This document shows, piece by piece, positions 52,888 through 61,873 of a DNA stretch of 64,000 bases. Position 1 is the first letter of the stretch, and each line of letters opens with the position of its first letter. The stretch comes from Actinomycetota bacterium (GTDB taxonomy: Bacteria > Actinomycetota > Actinomycetes > Nanopelagicales > Nanopelagicaceae). The notes beneath the pieces were generated by a model, which saw nothing but the letters and a program-made list of their open reading frames with translations, did no database searches and was not told where the DNA came from. Made by a program: the position numbers and the translations under genes. The stretch is taken from contig WLJX01000003.1 in assembly GCA_009701575.1 (NCBI GenBank), positions 35,089-99,088 of the forward strand, in the 5' to 3' direction.

Positions 52888-53551
52888 TTAATTTGTCGTA
52901 AGCCAATTTTGCTGCAGCCTGTTCGGCCTCGCGCTTTGATTTACCCTCGCCAACTTCAAATTTTTCATTTGAAATTACTGCTACTGCAGTAAAACTCTTA
53001 TTGTGGTCTGGACCGGATTCTGTTATTTCATACTCTGGATTACTTAGACTTCGAGCAGCACATAGTTCTTGAAGAGCAGTTTTACTATCAAGGCCTAGGC
53101 CTTGAGCGCTTGCAGATTCAATCGTTGGTCTAAACCAGTTAAGAATGATGTTCTGAGTTTCTACGAAACCTTTATCTAAATAGATTGCTCCAACGAGGGC
53201 TTCCAAAGAATCTGCGAGGATGGAATTCTTATCGCGACCACCGGTAGTTTCTTCGCCTTTACCGATGCGCAGATATTGACCGAGATCTAACTCGCGTGCG
53301 ATTTGGGCAAGTGCTCTCATGTTTACGACGCCAGAGCGAAGCGGCGAAAGTCGGGACTCATCTAAATCGGGAAATTTTGTGTAAAGCTCTTCTGTTACAA
53401 CTAATCCGAGGACGCTATCTCCAAGAAATTCGAGACGTTCATTAGTTGGAAGGCCACCAAATTCATAAGCATAAGAACGATGGGTTAGTGCAAGTTCTAG
53501 CAATTCACTTGAAACCGTAGTCCCAAGTGATGCATTTAAACGATCGTACAG
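52871..53551 (-). CDS. rnc: ribonuclease III (inferred CTG start)
   Basis: The enzyme cuts double-stranded RNA in rRNA maturation. The nuclease domain has ERLEFLGDSVLGLVV with the metal-binding acidic residues and DSLEALVGAIYLDKG; a C-terminal dsRNA-binding domain ends KREAEQAAAKLAYDKLNA. The ORF track starts at TTG 53503, which would delete the first conserved helix. The frame continues upstream as LYDRLNASLGTTVSSELLELALTHRS, matching other RNase III N-termini, and stops at TAG. The only plausible start is CTG 53551, one base after the rpmF stop, with AGAGG 6 nt upstream. This gives 226 residues. Confidence 0.88.
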   Translation of the reverse strand: MYDRLNASLGTTVSSELLELALTHRSYAYEFGGLPTNERLEFLGDSVLGLVVTEELYTKFPDLDESRLSPLRSGVVNMRALAQIARELDLGQYLRIGKGEETTGGRDKNSILADSLEALVGAIYLDKGFVETQNIILNWFRPTIESASAQGLGLDSKTALQELCAARSLSNPEYEITESGPDHNKSFTAVAVISNEKFEVGEGKSKREAEQAAAKLAYDKLNARTS

Positions 53552-53552
53552 A

Positions 53553-53726
53553 CTAAACCTCTACTACTTGGCGCGAGTTATAAGTGCCACAAGTTGGGCA
53601 AGCTGTGTGTTGCAACTTTGGTTGTTGGCACTGTGCGCAATTTGCAATTGCTGCAGGTGTTGTCTTCCATGAGCTACGACGATGACGAGTGCGTGAGCGA
53701 GACATCTTTCGCTTTGGTACTGGCAC
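53553..53726 (-). CDS. rpmF: 50S ribosomal protein L32
   Basis: A 57-residue ribosomal protein beginning MPVPKRKMSRSRTRHRRSSWK, with a zinc ribbon CAQC and CPTC in the C-terminal half. The ORF track starts at GTG 53735, but GTG 53726 yields the universally conserved start and has AAGGGG 8 nt upstream. The downstream rnc gene starts one base after its stop. Confidence 0.95.
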   Translation of the reverse strand: MPVPKRKMSRSRTRHRRSSWKTTPAAIANCAQCQQPKLQHTACPTCGTYNSRQVVEV

Positions 53727-53822
53727 TTTGGGCACCCCTTTTTACTAATAAATTCATAACTTAAAGATGAATTACTGAAGGCGTAAGTATCCCTCAAACC
53801 GGCAGATATTCAAAAACGCGGT

Positions 53823-54422
53823 TTACTCCCCCTTGGGAGGTTGAGCCTCGCTCCAATTTTCCAAGCCGGCCCAACGAATATCGGCCGGAGCATGAGCATG
53901 GTCTTCTGGGAGCTCAATCCACTTCAACCCGCAATCTGGGCAGAGTCCAGGGCAATCTGACGAGCAGAGCGGATTAATCGGAAGATTCAAAATAATTGCA
54001 TCTCGAATTGGACCGTCGAGATCAATCAATTCGCCATCCATCTGTCGAACTAGATCTTCATCTAAATCGTCATCGTCGCTTTTCTGGGGCCGTTTCTTAC
54101 CAGGCTTATTCTTCTTTCGCGCTTGTCTAGGATCTTCTACATATTCATAGAGCTCTTGGAAACTTTCATCGACATCATAAAAAACAGCATCAAGACAGCG
54201 ACCACATTCACCACTTGCTTCTGTTCGAACGCTCGCACTCGCAAGAATTCCCTCTGCAACCGATTCAATACGAAGATCAATATCAATTGGTTCATCGGCG
54301 GCAATCGAGAGCACTTCAAAGCCCAGCTCTTCGTGGGAATCAATTGTTAACTCATATTCCCGCATCTCACCTGGACGGCGCGGTAAATCATGAGTGTTAA
54401 AGAGGAAGGGGTTTTTACTCAT
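53823..54422 (-). CDS. DUF177/YceD-family protein
   Basis: The 199-residue acidic protein is of the YceD/DUF177 family, universally encoded before rpmF and thought to act in 23S rRNA or ribosome metabolism. Visible are SGECGRCLDAVFYDVDESFQELY and the C-terminal cysteine pattern NPLCSSDCPGLCPDCGL, an intact metal-binding cluster. A basic Lys-rich insert (ARKKNKPGKKRPQ) lies between. It follows the SepIVA-like gene by 7 bp. Confidence 0.92.
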   Translation of the reverse strand: MSKNPFLFNTHDLPRRPGEMREYELTIDSHEELGFEVLSIAADEPIDIDLRIESVAEGILASASVRTEASGECGRCLDAVFYDVDESFQELYEYVEDPRQARKKNKPGKKRPQKSDDDDLDEDLVRQMDGELIDLDGPIRDAIILNLPINPLCSSDCPGLCPDCGLKWIELPEDHAHAPADIRWAGLENWSEAQPPKGE

Positions 54423-54429
54423 TTAAGAA

Positions 54430-54909
54430 TTACTTATCGCCCAATTCTGAGAGCGCTGATTTCGCATCTACTCCTGCGAGTTGGTCACGACCACGATTAA
54501 CAACTTCCATTGTCTTATGAAGAATTACTTCAAGAGTTGCAAGTCTTGAATCTACATATGCATCAATTTCATTTTGCTGACTCTGTGCTTCTTCAGCTAC
54601 CTCATCTAAAATTCTGCGCGCTTCTTTCTTTGCGGCCGCAACAATTTCAGTCTGGGAAATCATTGATTCAACCTCTTCACGGGCATGAGCAATAATCTGA
54701 TCAGCCTGAACTTGAGCTTCTTCAATTACCGAATCTTGCTCGCGCAAGATTTGCTGAGCATTTGATAAGTCACTTGGGAAAGCGGCGCGTGCGCTATCTA
54801 GTAGTTCGAGAATTTCTCCGCGGTGTAGAACACAACTCGCTGAAAGTGGAACACCTCTGGCCTCTTCGACCATGGCAATTGCGGTTTCAATCCGCTCAAT
54901 AACTTCCAT
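54430..54909 (-). CDS. DivIVA-like coiled-coil division protein (SepIVA-like)
   Basis: A 159-residue, mostly coiled-coil protein starting MEVIERIETAIAMVEEARGVPLSASCVLHRGEILELLD, with a long heptad helix (QVQADQIIAHAREEVESMISQTEIV) to the end. It occupies the SepIVA position (Rv2927c) upstream of DUF177. SepIVA-type proteins localise to the septum and poles and help coordinate cell-wall growth. ATG 54909 has a good AAAGGAGAG. Confidence 0.82.
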   Translation of the reverse strand: MEVIERIETAIAMVEEARGVPLSASCVLHRGEILELLDSARAAFPSDLSNAQQILREQDSVIEEAQVQADQIIAHAREEVESMISQTEIVAAAKKEARRILDEVAEEAQSQQNEIDAYVDSRLATLEVILHKTMEVVNRGRDQLAGVDAKSALSELGDK

Positions 54910-54920
54910 TTTTCTCTCCT

Positions 54921-55400
54921 TTATTTTATAGCTAAGCGATCTTTCAATCGCTCTAAAAGTATTGCTGGGATATAACTAGACACATCGCCACCATAACTGG
55001 CAATCTCTTTAACGAGTGATGAAGATAAAAATGAGTGAGCCGGAGCCGTTGATAGGAATAGAGTTTCAACGCCCTGCAATTGCAGATTCACTTGTGACAT
55101 TTGAAGTTCATAATCAAAGTCAGTTACTGCGCGCAAGCCTTTTACAATAATCGAAATATCATTTCTTTTGCAGTAATCAACTAGTAATCCCGACCATGAA
55201 TCGACCTTCACATTTGGAAATTTGGAGGTAACTTCCTTGGTCATCGCAATTCGCTCTTCAACAGTAAATAAAGTCTTCTTTGTCTGATTTACCATTACGG
55301 CGATTGTGACTTCATCAAATAATGAGCTCGCACGTTCGATGATATCTAGGTGCCCAAATGTTATGGGATCAAAAGTCCCGGGGCATACGACGCGTTTCAC
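54921..55400 (-). CDS. coaD: pantetheine-phosphate adenylyltransferase
   Basis: The 159-residue nucleotidyltransferase makes dephospho-CoA from phosphopantetheine and ATP, the fourth step of CoA synthesis. It shows the T/HxGH-type motif GTFDPITFGHLDIIERAS and LFLSTAPAHSFLSSSLVKEIASYGGDV. GTG 55400 overlaps the rsmD stop as GTGA, so translation is coupled. Confidence 0.97.
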   Translation of the reverse strand: MKRVVCPGTFDPITFGHLDIIERASSLFDEVTIAVMVNQTKKTLFTVEERIAMTKEVTSKFPNVKVDSWSGLLVDYCKRNDISIIVKGLRAVTDFDYELQMSQVNLQLQGVETLFLSTAPAHSFLSSSLVKEIASYGGDVSSYIPAILLERLKDRLAIK

Positions 55401-55972
55401 GGCAAAACGCTAGCAGAATACCCACCGTAGAAGATACTTCCCTGCCCGTATGAGCGGACTTTCTCTTCAATAAATGGTTGTGGCCATATGAATTGCGCCT
55501 TCTTTGTCTCTCGCTCAATAGCAATAATGCCATTTCGTTTCAGTAGATTATTTGAATTTATCTCAACGAGAATTTTCTCTATAACTTCATTAGCAACATC
55601 GTAAGGCGGATCCATAAAAATGATATCGAATGAGATTTGATGAGGTGTAGCGACAAATCGTTCTGCTGTCGTTGTCACAACACTGAATTTTCCAGCTGGC
55701 TTATTTACTAATTCAAAGTTCTTAGAAGCAACACCAGCTGTCGGTGCATGATCTTCGATTGAATAAACGTTTGCCGCGCCTCGTGATAGCGCTTCGACTC
55801 CAACTGCGCCAGAGCCAGAAAATAGATCAAGAAAATTTACTTCGCTCATCGAACCAAACTCTGAATCAAGTGATGAGAAGAGCCCTTCGCGTGCTCGGTC
55901 AGATGTTGGACGAGTTTTCCCGGTCGGTGAGAGCAGGGTCTTTCCTTTGCTGCTTCCCGCAATAATTCTCAT
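55397..55972 (-). CDS. rsmD: 16S rRNA (guanine-966-N2)-methyltransferase
   Basis: The 191-residue methyltransferase has the start RIIAGSSKGKTLLSPTGKTRPTSDRAREGLFS, the SAM-binding FLDLFSGSGAVGVEALSRGA and the catalytic DPPYDVA motif. It modifies G966 of 16S rRNA in the small subunit. A TACCGT element 6 nt before ATG 55972 indicates its own leaderless promoter, although recG ends only 17 bp upstream. Confidence 0.96.
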   Translation of the reverse strand: MRIIAGSSKGKTLLSPTGKTRPTSDRAREGLFSSLDSEFGSMSEVNFLDLFSGSGAVGVEALSRGAANVYSIEDHAPTAGVASKNFELVNKPAGKFSVVTTTAERFVATPHQISFDIIFMDPPYDVANEVIEKILVEINSNNLLKRNGIIAIERETKKAQFIWPQPFIEEKVRSYGQGSIFYGGYSASVLP

Positions 55973-55978
55973 TGACCA

Positions 55979-55984
55979 ACGGTA
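55979..55984 (-). promoter_or_regulatory. -10 hexamer TACCGT, leaderless promoter of rsmD-coaD
   Basis: TACCGT ends 6 nt before ATG 55972. Confidence 0.5.
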
Positions 55985-55989
55985 ACGCG

Positions 55990-58206
55990 CTATCCCTTAT
56001 CTAAGAAAGCCGAACGCTCCTCTTCCTTTAAAAGGCTGACTTGGGCGGCAAGCGCCGGATGCTTTGCTAACTTCGGATCACTTGAAACTAATTCATTTGC
56101 TACACGTCTTGCCTCTTCGATTAACGCTTCATCCCGCAGAACTCGCAGCAATCGCAGATGAGATTTCGTTCCAGATTGTGCGCGACCGAGCACATCACCT
56201 TCGCGACGTTGATCTAAATCAATTCTTGATAATTCAAAACCATCGAGTGTTCCAGCAACCGCCGTAAGTCTTGCCATCGCAGTTGATTCTGGTTCCGCAC
56301 TTGAAACCAATAAACATAAGCCTGGCGTTCCACCACGACCAACGCGTCCGCGAAGTTGGTGCAGTTGTGACACACCAAAACGATCCGCATCCATGATCAC
56401 CATCATCGAAGCATTTGGAACATCCACGCCAACTTCGATAACTGTCGTAGCCACTAAAACATCTATTTCACCTTGCGCAAATGCGTTCATGGTTTCGTCT
56501 TTCACGTCAGAGCTTTGACGACCATGTAACGGAGCAAGCTTTAAACCTTTAAGTGCGCCGGTGGCCAACTTTGGAGCGAGCTCTTCGACGCTCGTCATCT
56601 TCTCGCCCCCAGATAACTCATCACTAGTTATTTCATCGCCCATAAGTTTTGCCATTGCAATATCAGCCTCAGAAATCTTGACCTTAGTTTCATCTTCCGC
56701 CTCTTCAGAAATTCTTGGTGCCACGATGTAAACCTGGCGACCCTTGCCTACTTCCTCTTTTACTCGCTCCCATGCGCGCTCTAGGAAATGCGGTTTCTCT
56801 AATACTGGAATTACATGAGTCTCGATTGGAATTCGCCCACTTGGTAATTGGCGAAGTGTTGAAACATCTAAGTCACCAAAGATTGTCATTGCAACTGTTC
56901 TTGGAATTGGTGTTGCAGTCATTACCAAAAGATGTGGAGGTTTAGCAGCCTTCATCCGCAGGGCATCACGCTGCTCTACTCCGAATCGGTGTTGTTCATC
57001 AACAATCACCAGCGCTAAGTCGTGAAACTCAACACCCTCACTTATAAGTGCGTGAGTTCCAATAACAATTCCGGCTTCACCATTACTAATTTTTCCCAGT
57101 GCTTCACGTTTTTGGGCGGCGCTCATAGACCCTGTAAGCAGTGCAAGTTGTGTGCCTTCGCCACTCCCCTGCAATGTTCCTGCTTGTGCCAGGTCACCCA
57201 ATAATTTAGTAATTGTCTTTAAATGTTGCGTCGCTAAAACTTCTGTTGGCGCAAGTAACGCTGCTTGGCCACCAGATTCAATAACCGAGAGCATCGCACG
57301 CAGCGCAATAACCGTTTTACCCGAACCAACTTCGCCTTGAAGCAAGCGATGCATTGGATGTGGTTTCTGCATATCTTCGGCAATCTCGCTATTAACCTCG
57401 ACCTGACCGCTCGTATATTTAAAAGGCAGGTTAGATTCAAAGACGCTAACCAAGCCATTAGTTGAAATCTTTCTTGGCGTTGCATCAAGTGCCTTTATTT
57501 CAGCGCGCCGCCCGGCAAGAAGTAATTGCAACAAGATTGCTTCGTCGAATGTTAAACGCAACCTTGCGAGATCTGCCGCTTCAAGTGATTCTGGTTTATG
57601 AATTGAAATTAGCGCTTGCTTGAGCGTTGGATATCCGAGTTCTTTTATTACACTTTCTGGAAGATAATCCTCGACTTCATCAAGTGAATCTAAAACTAAT
57701 TCAACGCACTGCGAAATTTTCCAGGATGGCATCTTTCCGCCCGCTGGGTAAACCGGTAGATATTTTCCGGCAAAAGCTGCGAGCGCAGAATCAACATCAT
57801 CGCCATCCGGAATTAATTGATAATCAGGATGCGAGAGTTGACGCTTCCCGTTGAATGAACCAACCTTGCCAGCGAACATTCCAGTCTTGCCAATCTTTAA
57901 CTCTTTTTCGCGCCAAGGCTGATTGAAGAAGGTAAGTGACATTACGGCGCTGCCATCCGTAACATTTACTTCCAAAATATTGCGGCCATTAGCCCGTCTG
58001 GTTTTTACCGCTGCAATTTCAGCTAAGACTGTTACTTCATCGCCTTCAAGTAGCCCCGAGATATCGGAAAATTCACCACGAACTACATAACGCCTTGGGT
58101 AATGGCGAAGAAGGTCTTCAACCGTAGTTGCTCCGAAAACCTTGGTTAGAGCCTCTGCGGTCCGGTCACCGATGATGCCTTTAAGGCGATCTGAAAGTAC
58201 TGCCAT
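55990..58206 (-). CDS. recG: ATP-dependent DNA helicase RecG
   Basis: The 738-residue helicase remodels stalled replication forks and Holliday junctions. The N-terminal wedge domain contains an OB-fold (GDEVTVLAEIAAVKTRRANGRN). The helicase core has LLQGEVGSGKTVIAL, the DEQH box IVDEQHRFGVEQ, MTATPIPRTVAMT, TTVIEVGVDVPNA and QLRGRVGRGG. All motifs are intact and length is typical. No TANNNT element or clear Shine-Dalgarno was found before ATG 58206. Confidence 0.96.
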   Translation of the reverse strand: MAVLSDRLKGIIGDRTAEALTKVFGATTVEDLLRHYPRRYVVRGEFSDISGLLEGDEVTVLAEIAAVKTRRANGRNILEVNVTDGSAVMSLTFFNQPWREKELKIGKTGMFAGKVGSFNGKRQLSHPDYQLIPDGDDVDSALAAFAGKYLPVYPAGGKMPSWKISQCVELVLDSLDEVEDYLPESVIKELGYPTLKQALISIHKPESLEAADLARLRLTFDEAILLQLLLAGRRAEIKALDATPRKISTNGLVSVFESNLPFKYTSGQVEVNSEIAEDMQKPHPMHRLLQGEVGSGKTVIALRAMLSVIESGGQAALLAPTEVLATQHLKTITKLLGDLAQAGTLQGSGEGTQLALLTGSMSAAQKREALGKISNGEAGIVIGTHALISEGVEFHDLALVIVDEQHRFGVEQRDALRMKAAKPPHLLVMTATPIPRTVAMTIFGDLDVSTLRQLPSGRIPIETHVIPVLEKPHFLERAWERVKEEVGKGRQVYIVAPRISEEAEDETKVKISEADIAMAKLMGDEITSDELSGGEKMTSVEELAPKLATGALKGLKLAPLHGRQSSDVKDETMNAFAQGEIDVLVATTVIEVGVDVPNASMMVIMDADRFGVSQLHQLRGRVGRGGTPGLCLLVSSAEPESTAMARLTAVAGTLDGFELSRIDLDQRREGDVLGRAQSGTKSHLRLLRVLRDEALIEEARRVANELVSSDPKLAKHPALAAQVSLLKEEERSAFLDKG

Positions 58207-58310
58207 GGGCCTATCTTCTCGCGCGGATTAGCCAATCCCTGCGTAGACGGGGTAATCTTTGCGACTTATTGCGAAACCCGTAATTTAACTTGATTCAAGG
58301 GAGAAATACC

Positions 58311-58496
58311 GTGTCCTCAAACTGCGATATCTGCGGCAAGGGTCCTAGCTTCGGCAACAAGGTCTCCCACTCAATGCGCAAGACCCGTCGTCGTTGGAAT
58401 CCAAATATCCAGCGCGTTCGCACTCTTGTTGGTGGAACACCTAAGCGTCAGAATGTTTGTGCTTCATGCCTAAAGGCTGGAAAAGTAACTCGTTAA
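58311..58496 (+). CDS. rpmB: 50S ribosomal protein L28
   Basis: A 61-residue protein starting MSSNCDICGKGPSFGNKVSHS, with zinc-binding CDIC near the start and CASC near the end (the zinc-containing form). The ORF track starts at 58290; GTG 58311 behind AAGGGAG is correct. It is the only plus-strand gene between recG and the acdS gene and ends 7 bp from the convergent acdS. Confidence 0.96.
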   Translation: MSSNCDICGKGPSFGNKVSHSMRKTRRRWNPNIQRVRTLVGGTPKRQNVCASCLKAGKVTR

Positions 58497-58503
58497 TTCT
58501 GCT

Positions 58504-59520
58504 TTAAAAAGCTGTTGTGTAACCATTGATGGCTGGTTGGCCACCGAGGTGCACGTAAAGAACTTTCGAACCCTCTTTGAAATAACCTTCTTTAATTAAA
58601 TCAATCATTCCTGCCATCGACTTACCTTCATAAACAGGATCGGTAATCATTCCTTCAAGTTGGCCGACCAACCTAATTGCTTCAATGGTTCTTGGTCCGG
58701 CAACTCCGTAAATTCCATCATGCCAACGATCCAATAAAACAATTTCCGAATCGCGAAGATCGCGGCCAAGTTCAATTGCTGCTGCGGTGCGCGATGCAAT
58801 TCGCTTTATCTGTTCCCAAGTTTTTTCAACAGTTGCAGAGGCATCGATTCCAATTACTGATTCAGCTCGATTCGAATGAGCAAACCCAGCAATCATTCCG
58901 CCTTGTGAAGAACCTGTTACCGAACAAACAATAAAGTTATCAAACTTAATTCCAAGCTGTGCTTCTTGGTCTTCAACTTCAAAGGCCCAACCTGCGAAAC
59001 CATGTCCACCAAGTGGGTGATCCGAAGCTCCTGCTGGAATCGCATAAGGCTTTCCACCACGCGCCTTAACATCAGAGATAGCTTCTTCCCAAGATTTTCT
59101 AAATCCGATATCAAAGCCTGCGGGATCAAGACGCACTTCAGCGCCCATTATGCGACTTAATAAAATATTTCCAGTTTTTTCATAATTAACTTCATCCCAA
59201 TCGACCCAATGCTCTTGTACTAGAACACACTTAAGTCCGAGATGAGCAGCAACGGCCGCAACTTGTCGAGTGTGATTTGATTGCACGCCACCGATAGAAA
59301 CTAAAGTGTCACAACCTTGTGCCAGCGCTTCGGCCGCCAAGTATTCAAGTTTGCGAGTTTTATTACCACCATAAGCCAGACCGGAATTTACATCTTCGCG
59401 CTTAGCCCAAACTTCAACCTTCCCACCGAGGTGTTCGGTAAGACGATCTAGACGTTGTAACGGCGATGGACCGAAAGTAAGTTTCGCTTTTGGAAATGAT
59501 TCAAGTTTGGCTCTGGACAT
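58504..59520 (-). CDS. acdS: 1-aminocyclopropane-1-carboxylate deaminase
   Basis: The 338-residue PLP enzyme matches ACC deaminase: [32 protein letters not shown] with the PLP lysine in [57 protein letters not shown] and [11 protein letters not shown]. The Glu of VYEGK and the Leu of HLGG are the residues that distinguish true ACC deaminase from D-cysteine desulfhydrase. It would release ammonia and 2-oxobutanoate from ACC, or act on D-amino acids. ATG 59520 is preferred over TTG 59526. It interrupts a conserved run between rpmB and thiL. Confidence 0.87.
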   Translation of the reverse strand: MSRAKLESFPKAKLTFGPSPLQRLDRLTEHLGGKVEVWAKREDVNSGLAYGGNKTRKLEYLAAEALAQGCDTLVSIGGVQSNHTRQVAAVAAHLGLKCVLVQEHWVDWDEVNYEKTGNILLSRIMGAEVRLDPAGFDIGFRKSWEEAISDVKARGGKPYAIPAGASDHPLGGHGFAGWAFEVEDQEAQLGIKFDNFIVCSVTGSSQGGMIAGFAHSNRAESVIGIDASATVEKTWEQIKRIASRTAAAIELGRDLRDSEIVLLDRWHDGIYGVAGPRTIEAIRLVGQLEGMITDPVYEGKSMAGMIDLIKEGYFKEGSKVLYVHLGGQPAINGYTTAF

Positions 59521-59542
59521 CTGCAAATACTCTCACAGTAAA

Positions 59543-60460
59543 TCAGAAATGGCGGAATCCGTTTGTAGGTAATTCAGCTATTCCTGGAACCGTAACTTTA
59601 TCTCCCGCAACTACCTTGCCTATTGCATAAGCACCTACCGGAATTTGCGAAGAAGTTGTTGCAACAAAGACATGGTCCTCGCCTCCAGCTAATACCCATT
59701 GCCAGACTAATTGCAAAATATTTGATCCTGCTATTTGGGCTAGCTCGTCAAAGCCTGGAATAACTTTAATCAACTCAACATCAAGTTCAATCCCAACTTT
59801 TGATGCTGATGCGATGTGATTTAGCTCAGAGAGCAGACCATCGCTGACATCACACATTGAATTAACGCTTTGAAAATTAGCGGCCAACTTGTAATTTAGA
59901 TCAGGCTTCTTATGGGCGCGGATATAAGGTGAATCCGCAATACCGTTCTGCAATTGATACAACCCAGCCGCTGACTTACCAGATAGACCAGAAATAATTA
60001 CAACATCGCCAACTTTTGCTCCTGCACGAGTAATTGGTTTTTCCACCTCACCGAAGGCAGTAATAGAGATAACTAGCTTTTCAGCACTTGAAAGATCGCC
60101 ACCGACGATTGCAGCTCCAACTAAATCTGCCTCACTCTTAATGCCATTGGCTAACTCTTCAATCTCTGGTATTCCAAAATCTTTACTTAATCCAGCGCTG
60201 ACTAATAAATACTTTGGTGTTCCACCCATCGCATAAATATCGGCTAAGTTTGCTGCGGTTAATTTCGCACCAATATCGTGCAGGCTAGACCAATCTCTTT
60301 TGAAGTGAACTCCTTCAACTGCCATGTCCGTTGCCGCGACTAGATTCTTTGGGCTAGCGCTTATTACCGCGCCATCGTCGCCGATTCCCACGATTAATTT
60401 TGGATCGGAGGCAGCAAATACTTTGGAGAGTGCGGCTATTAATTCGGACTCTGTAGCCAA
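59543..60460 (-). CDS. thiL: thiamine-monophosphate kinase
   Basis: The 305-residue enzyme makes thiamine diphosphate, the cofactor used by Dxs in this window. The PurM/ThiL signature is seen in IVGIGDDGAVISASPKNLVAATDMAVEGVHF, ANLADIYAMGGTPKYLLVSAGL and IVGGDLSSAEKLVISITAFG. The ORF track begins at ATG 60475, but GGAGGGG directly after that ATG is ideally placed for TTG 60460, which gives MATESELIAAL. The ATG remains possible. Confidence 0.92.
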   Translation of the reverse strand: MATESELIAALSKVFAASDPKLIVGIGDDGAVISASPKNLVAATDMAVEGVHFKRDWSSLHDIGAKLTAANLADIYAMGGTPKYLLVSAGLSKDFGIPEIEELANGIKSEADLVGAAIVGGDLSSAEKLVISITAFGEVEKPITRAGAKVGDVVIISGLSGKSAAGLYQLQNGIADSPYIRAHKKPDLNYKLAANFQSVNSMCDVSDGLLSELNHIASASKVGIELDVELIKVIPGFDELAQIAGSNILQLVWQWVLAGGEDHVFVATTSSQIPVGAYAIGKVVAGDKVTVPGIAELPTNGFRHF

Positions 60461-60587
60461 TTTGCACCCCTCCATTTAAGTCTTAATTGGGTTAAATTAA
60501 TTATTCCCAAACCAACTCTAGAGGCGGTAGCCTTTAACTCTGCAATCACGACGCTGTGGAAAGCAGAAATATTTAGGAGTAACACAA

Positions 60588-60824
60588 ATGTCAGTTCAGG
60601 TATACATCCTCATTCAAACCGAAGTTGGCAAGGCTTCAAGCGTTGCTAAATCTGTCTCCGCAATTCCTGGAGTAACTCTCGCCGAAGGCGTTACCGGCCC
60701 ATACGATGTAATCATGCGAGCCGAATCACCAAGTATGGAAGACCTCGGTCGTGCAATCTTGGCGAAGGTTCAAGCAGTTCCTGGCATAACTCGCACTCTT
60801 ACTTGCCCAGTAACAACTTACTAA
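60588..60824 (+). CDS. stand-alone Lrp/AsnC ligand-binding (RAM) domain protein
   Basis: A 78-residue protein that is only the RAM effector-binding domain of Lrp/AsnC regulators (VQVYILIQTEVGKASSVAKSVSAIPGV, then GPYDVIMRAE), without a DNA-binding HTH. Such proteins form oligomers and are common in Actinobacteria near thiL and ddl. It may bind amino acids and modulate a partner. ATG 60588 has TAGGAG upstream in a 127-bp gap. The remaining intergenic bases show no other feature. Confidence 0.85.
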   Translation: MSVQVYILIQTEVGKASSVAKSVSAIPGVTLAEGVTGPYDVIMRAESPSMEDLGRAILAKVQAVPGITRTLTCPVTTY

Positions 60825-60835
60825 TTACTTTTTAG

Positions 60836-61873
60836 CTAGCGCGTTACGTTCAATGGGCGCGCTATTGCTGACTCAATCAAGTTTGTAATCAAATCGCTAT
60901 AGCCAATTCCACCTGCAGCCCAGAGCTTTGGAAAGACAGATGTTGCGGTAAATCCTGGCATCGTATTTATTTCATTGATGATAATTTTTGTTCCGGTGTA
61001 GAAGAAATCCACCCGAGCCAATCCTTCACAACCAAGGGCATCAAATGCCAAGGTCGCATAATTTTGGATCTCCTCTTGTACGCCAAAAGGTAGGTGAACT
61101 GGAACCACTACCTCAGTTGAATCATCTAGATACTTCGCTTCGAAATCATAAAACTCATGATCACCTAGAATTTTGATCTCACCAACTGGGGATGAGAGCG
61201 CTACCCCATTTACTTGCAGAACAGCGCATTCAATCTCTCGGCCAACAATCGCACTTTCAACCAAAACTTTCGTATCAAATTGAAGTGCAAAATTAATTGC
61301 AGTTTTCAACTCTTTAACGCTTTTAACTTTGCTCGTTCCGCGGCTGGAACCGCTGCGAGCAGGTTTTACAAAGAGTGGGTTTCCAAATTCTGTTGCACTT
61401 GCAAGAATACGAACTTCATCAATCTGCCAATCACTCTGATGAATAACCATTCCAGGTGCTACTTCCAAACCATGGGCTTGAAAAATTGGCTTAGCAAATG
61501 ATTTATCCATTCCAACAGCGCTTGCCAGAACTCCTGAACCGACATATTTAATTCCAGCCATTTCGCACTGGCCTTGGAATGTTCCATCTTCACCGTATGG
61601 GCCGTGCAGAACTGGAAATAAGAGATCGATTTTTAGCTTTTCGATACTTGTTTCCGGTAATTCATTAGATATCTCTGGCAAGACATCACCTTGAATTGTC
61701 AGGTTGTAATCGTGTGGTGGCAGAACCCACTTGCCTGACTTGGTAATTCCAATTAAAAGCGGCTCATATTTATCACGGTCAATGGCAGATAAAATTCCCG
61801 CTGCGGAGATACATGAGATCTCATGTTCACTTGATTTTCCACCGCAAACTATTCCAACTTTGATTTTGCTCAT
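60836..61873 (-). CDS. ddl: D-alanine-D-alanine ligase
   Basis: The 345-residue ATP-grasp ligase makes D-Ala-D-Ala for peptidoglycan. It opens with KVGIVCGGKSSEHEISCISA and shows LHGPYGEDGTFQGQCEMAGIKYVGSG, LFVKPARSGSSRG and the metal-binding ARVDFFYTGTKIIINEINTMPG. It overlaps gpsA by one base (start-stop ATGA-like coupling) and is the last gene of the plsC-gpsA-ddl unit. Confidence 0.96.
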   Translation of the reverse strand: MSKIKVGIVCGGKSSEHEISCISAAGILSAIDRDKYEPLLIGITKSGKWVLPPHDYNLTIQGDVLPEISNELPETSIEKLKIDLLFPVLHGPYGEDGTFQGQCEMAGIKYVGSGVLASAVGMDKSFAKPIFQAHGLEVAPGMVIHQSDWQIDEVRILASATEFGNPLFVKPARSGSSRGTSKVKSVKELKTAINFALQFDTKVLVESAIVGREIECAVLQVNGVALSSPVGEIKILGDHEFYDFEAKYLDDSTEVVVPVHLPFGVQEEIQNYATLAFDALGCEGLARVDFFYTGTKIIINEINTMPGFTATSVFPKLWAAGGIGYSDLITNLIESAIARPLNVTR

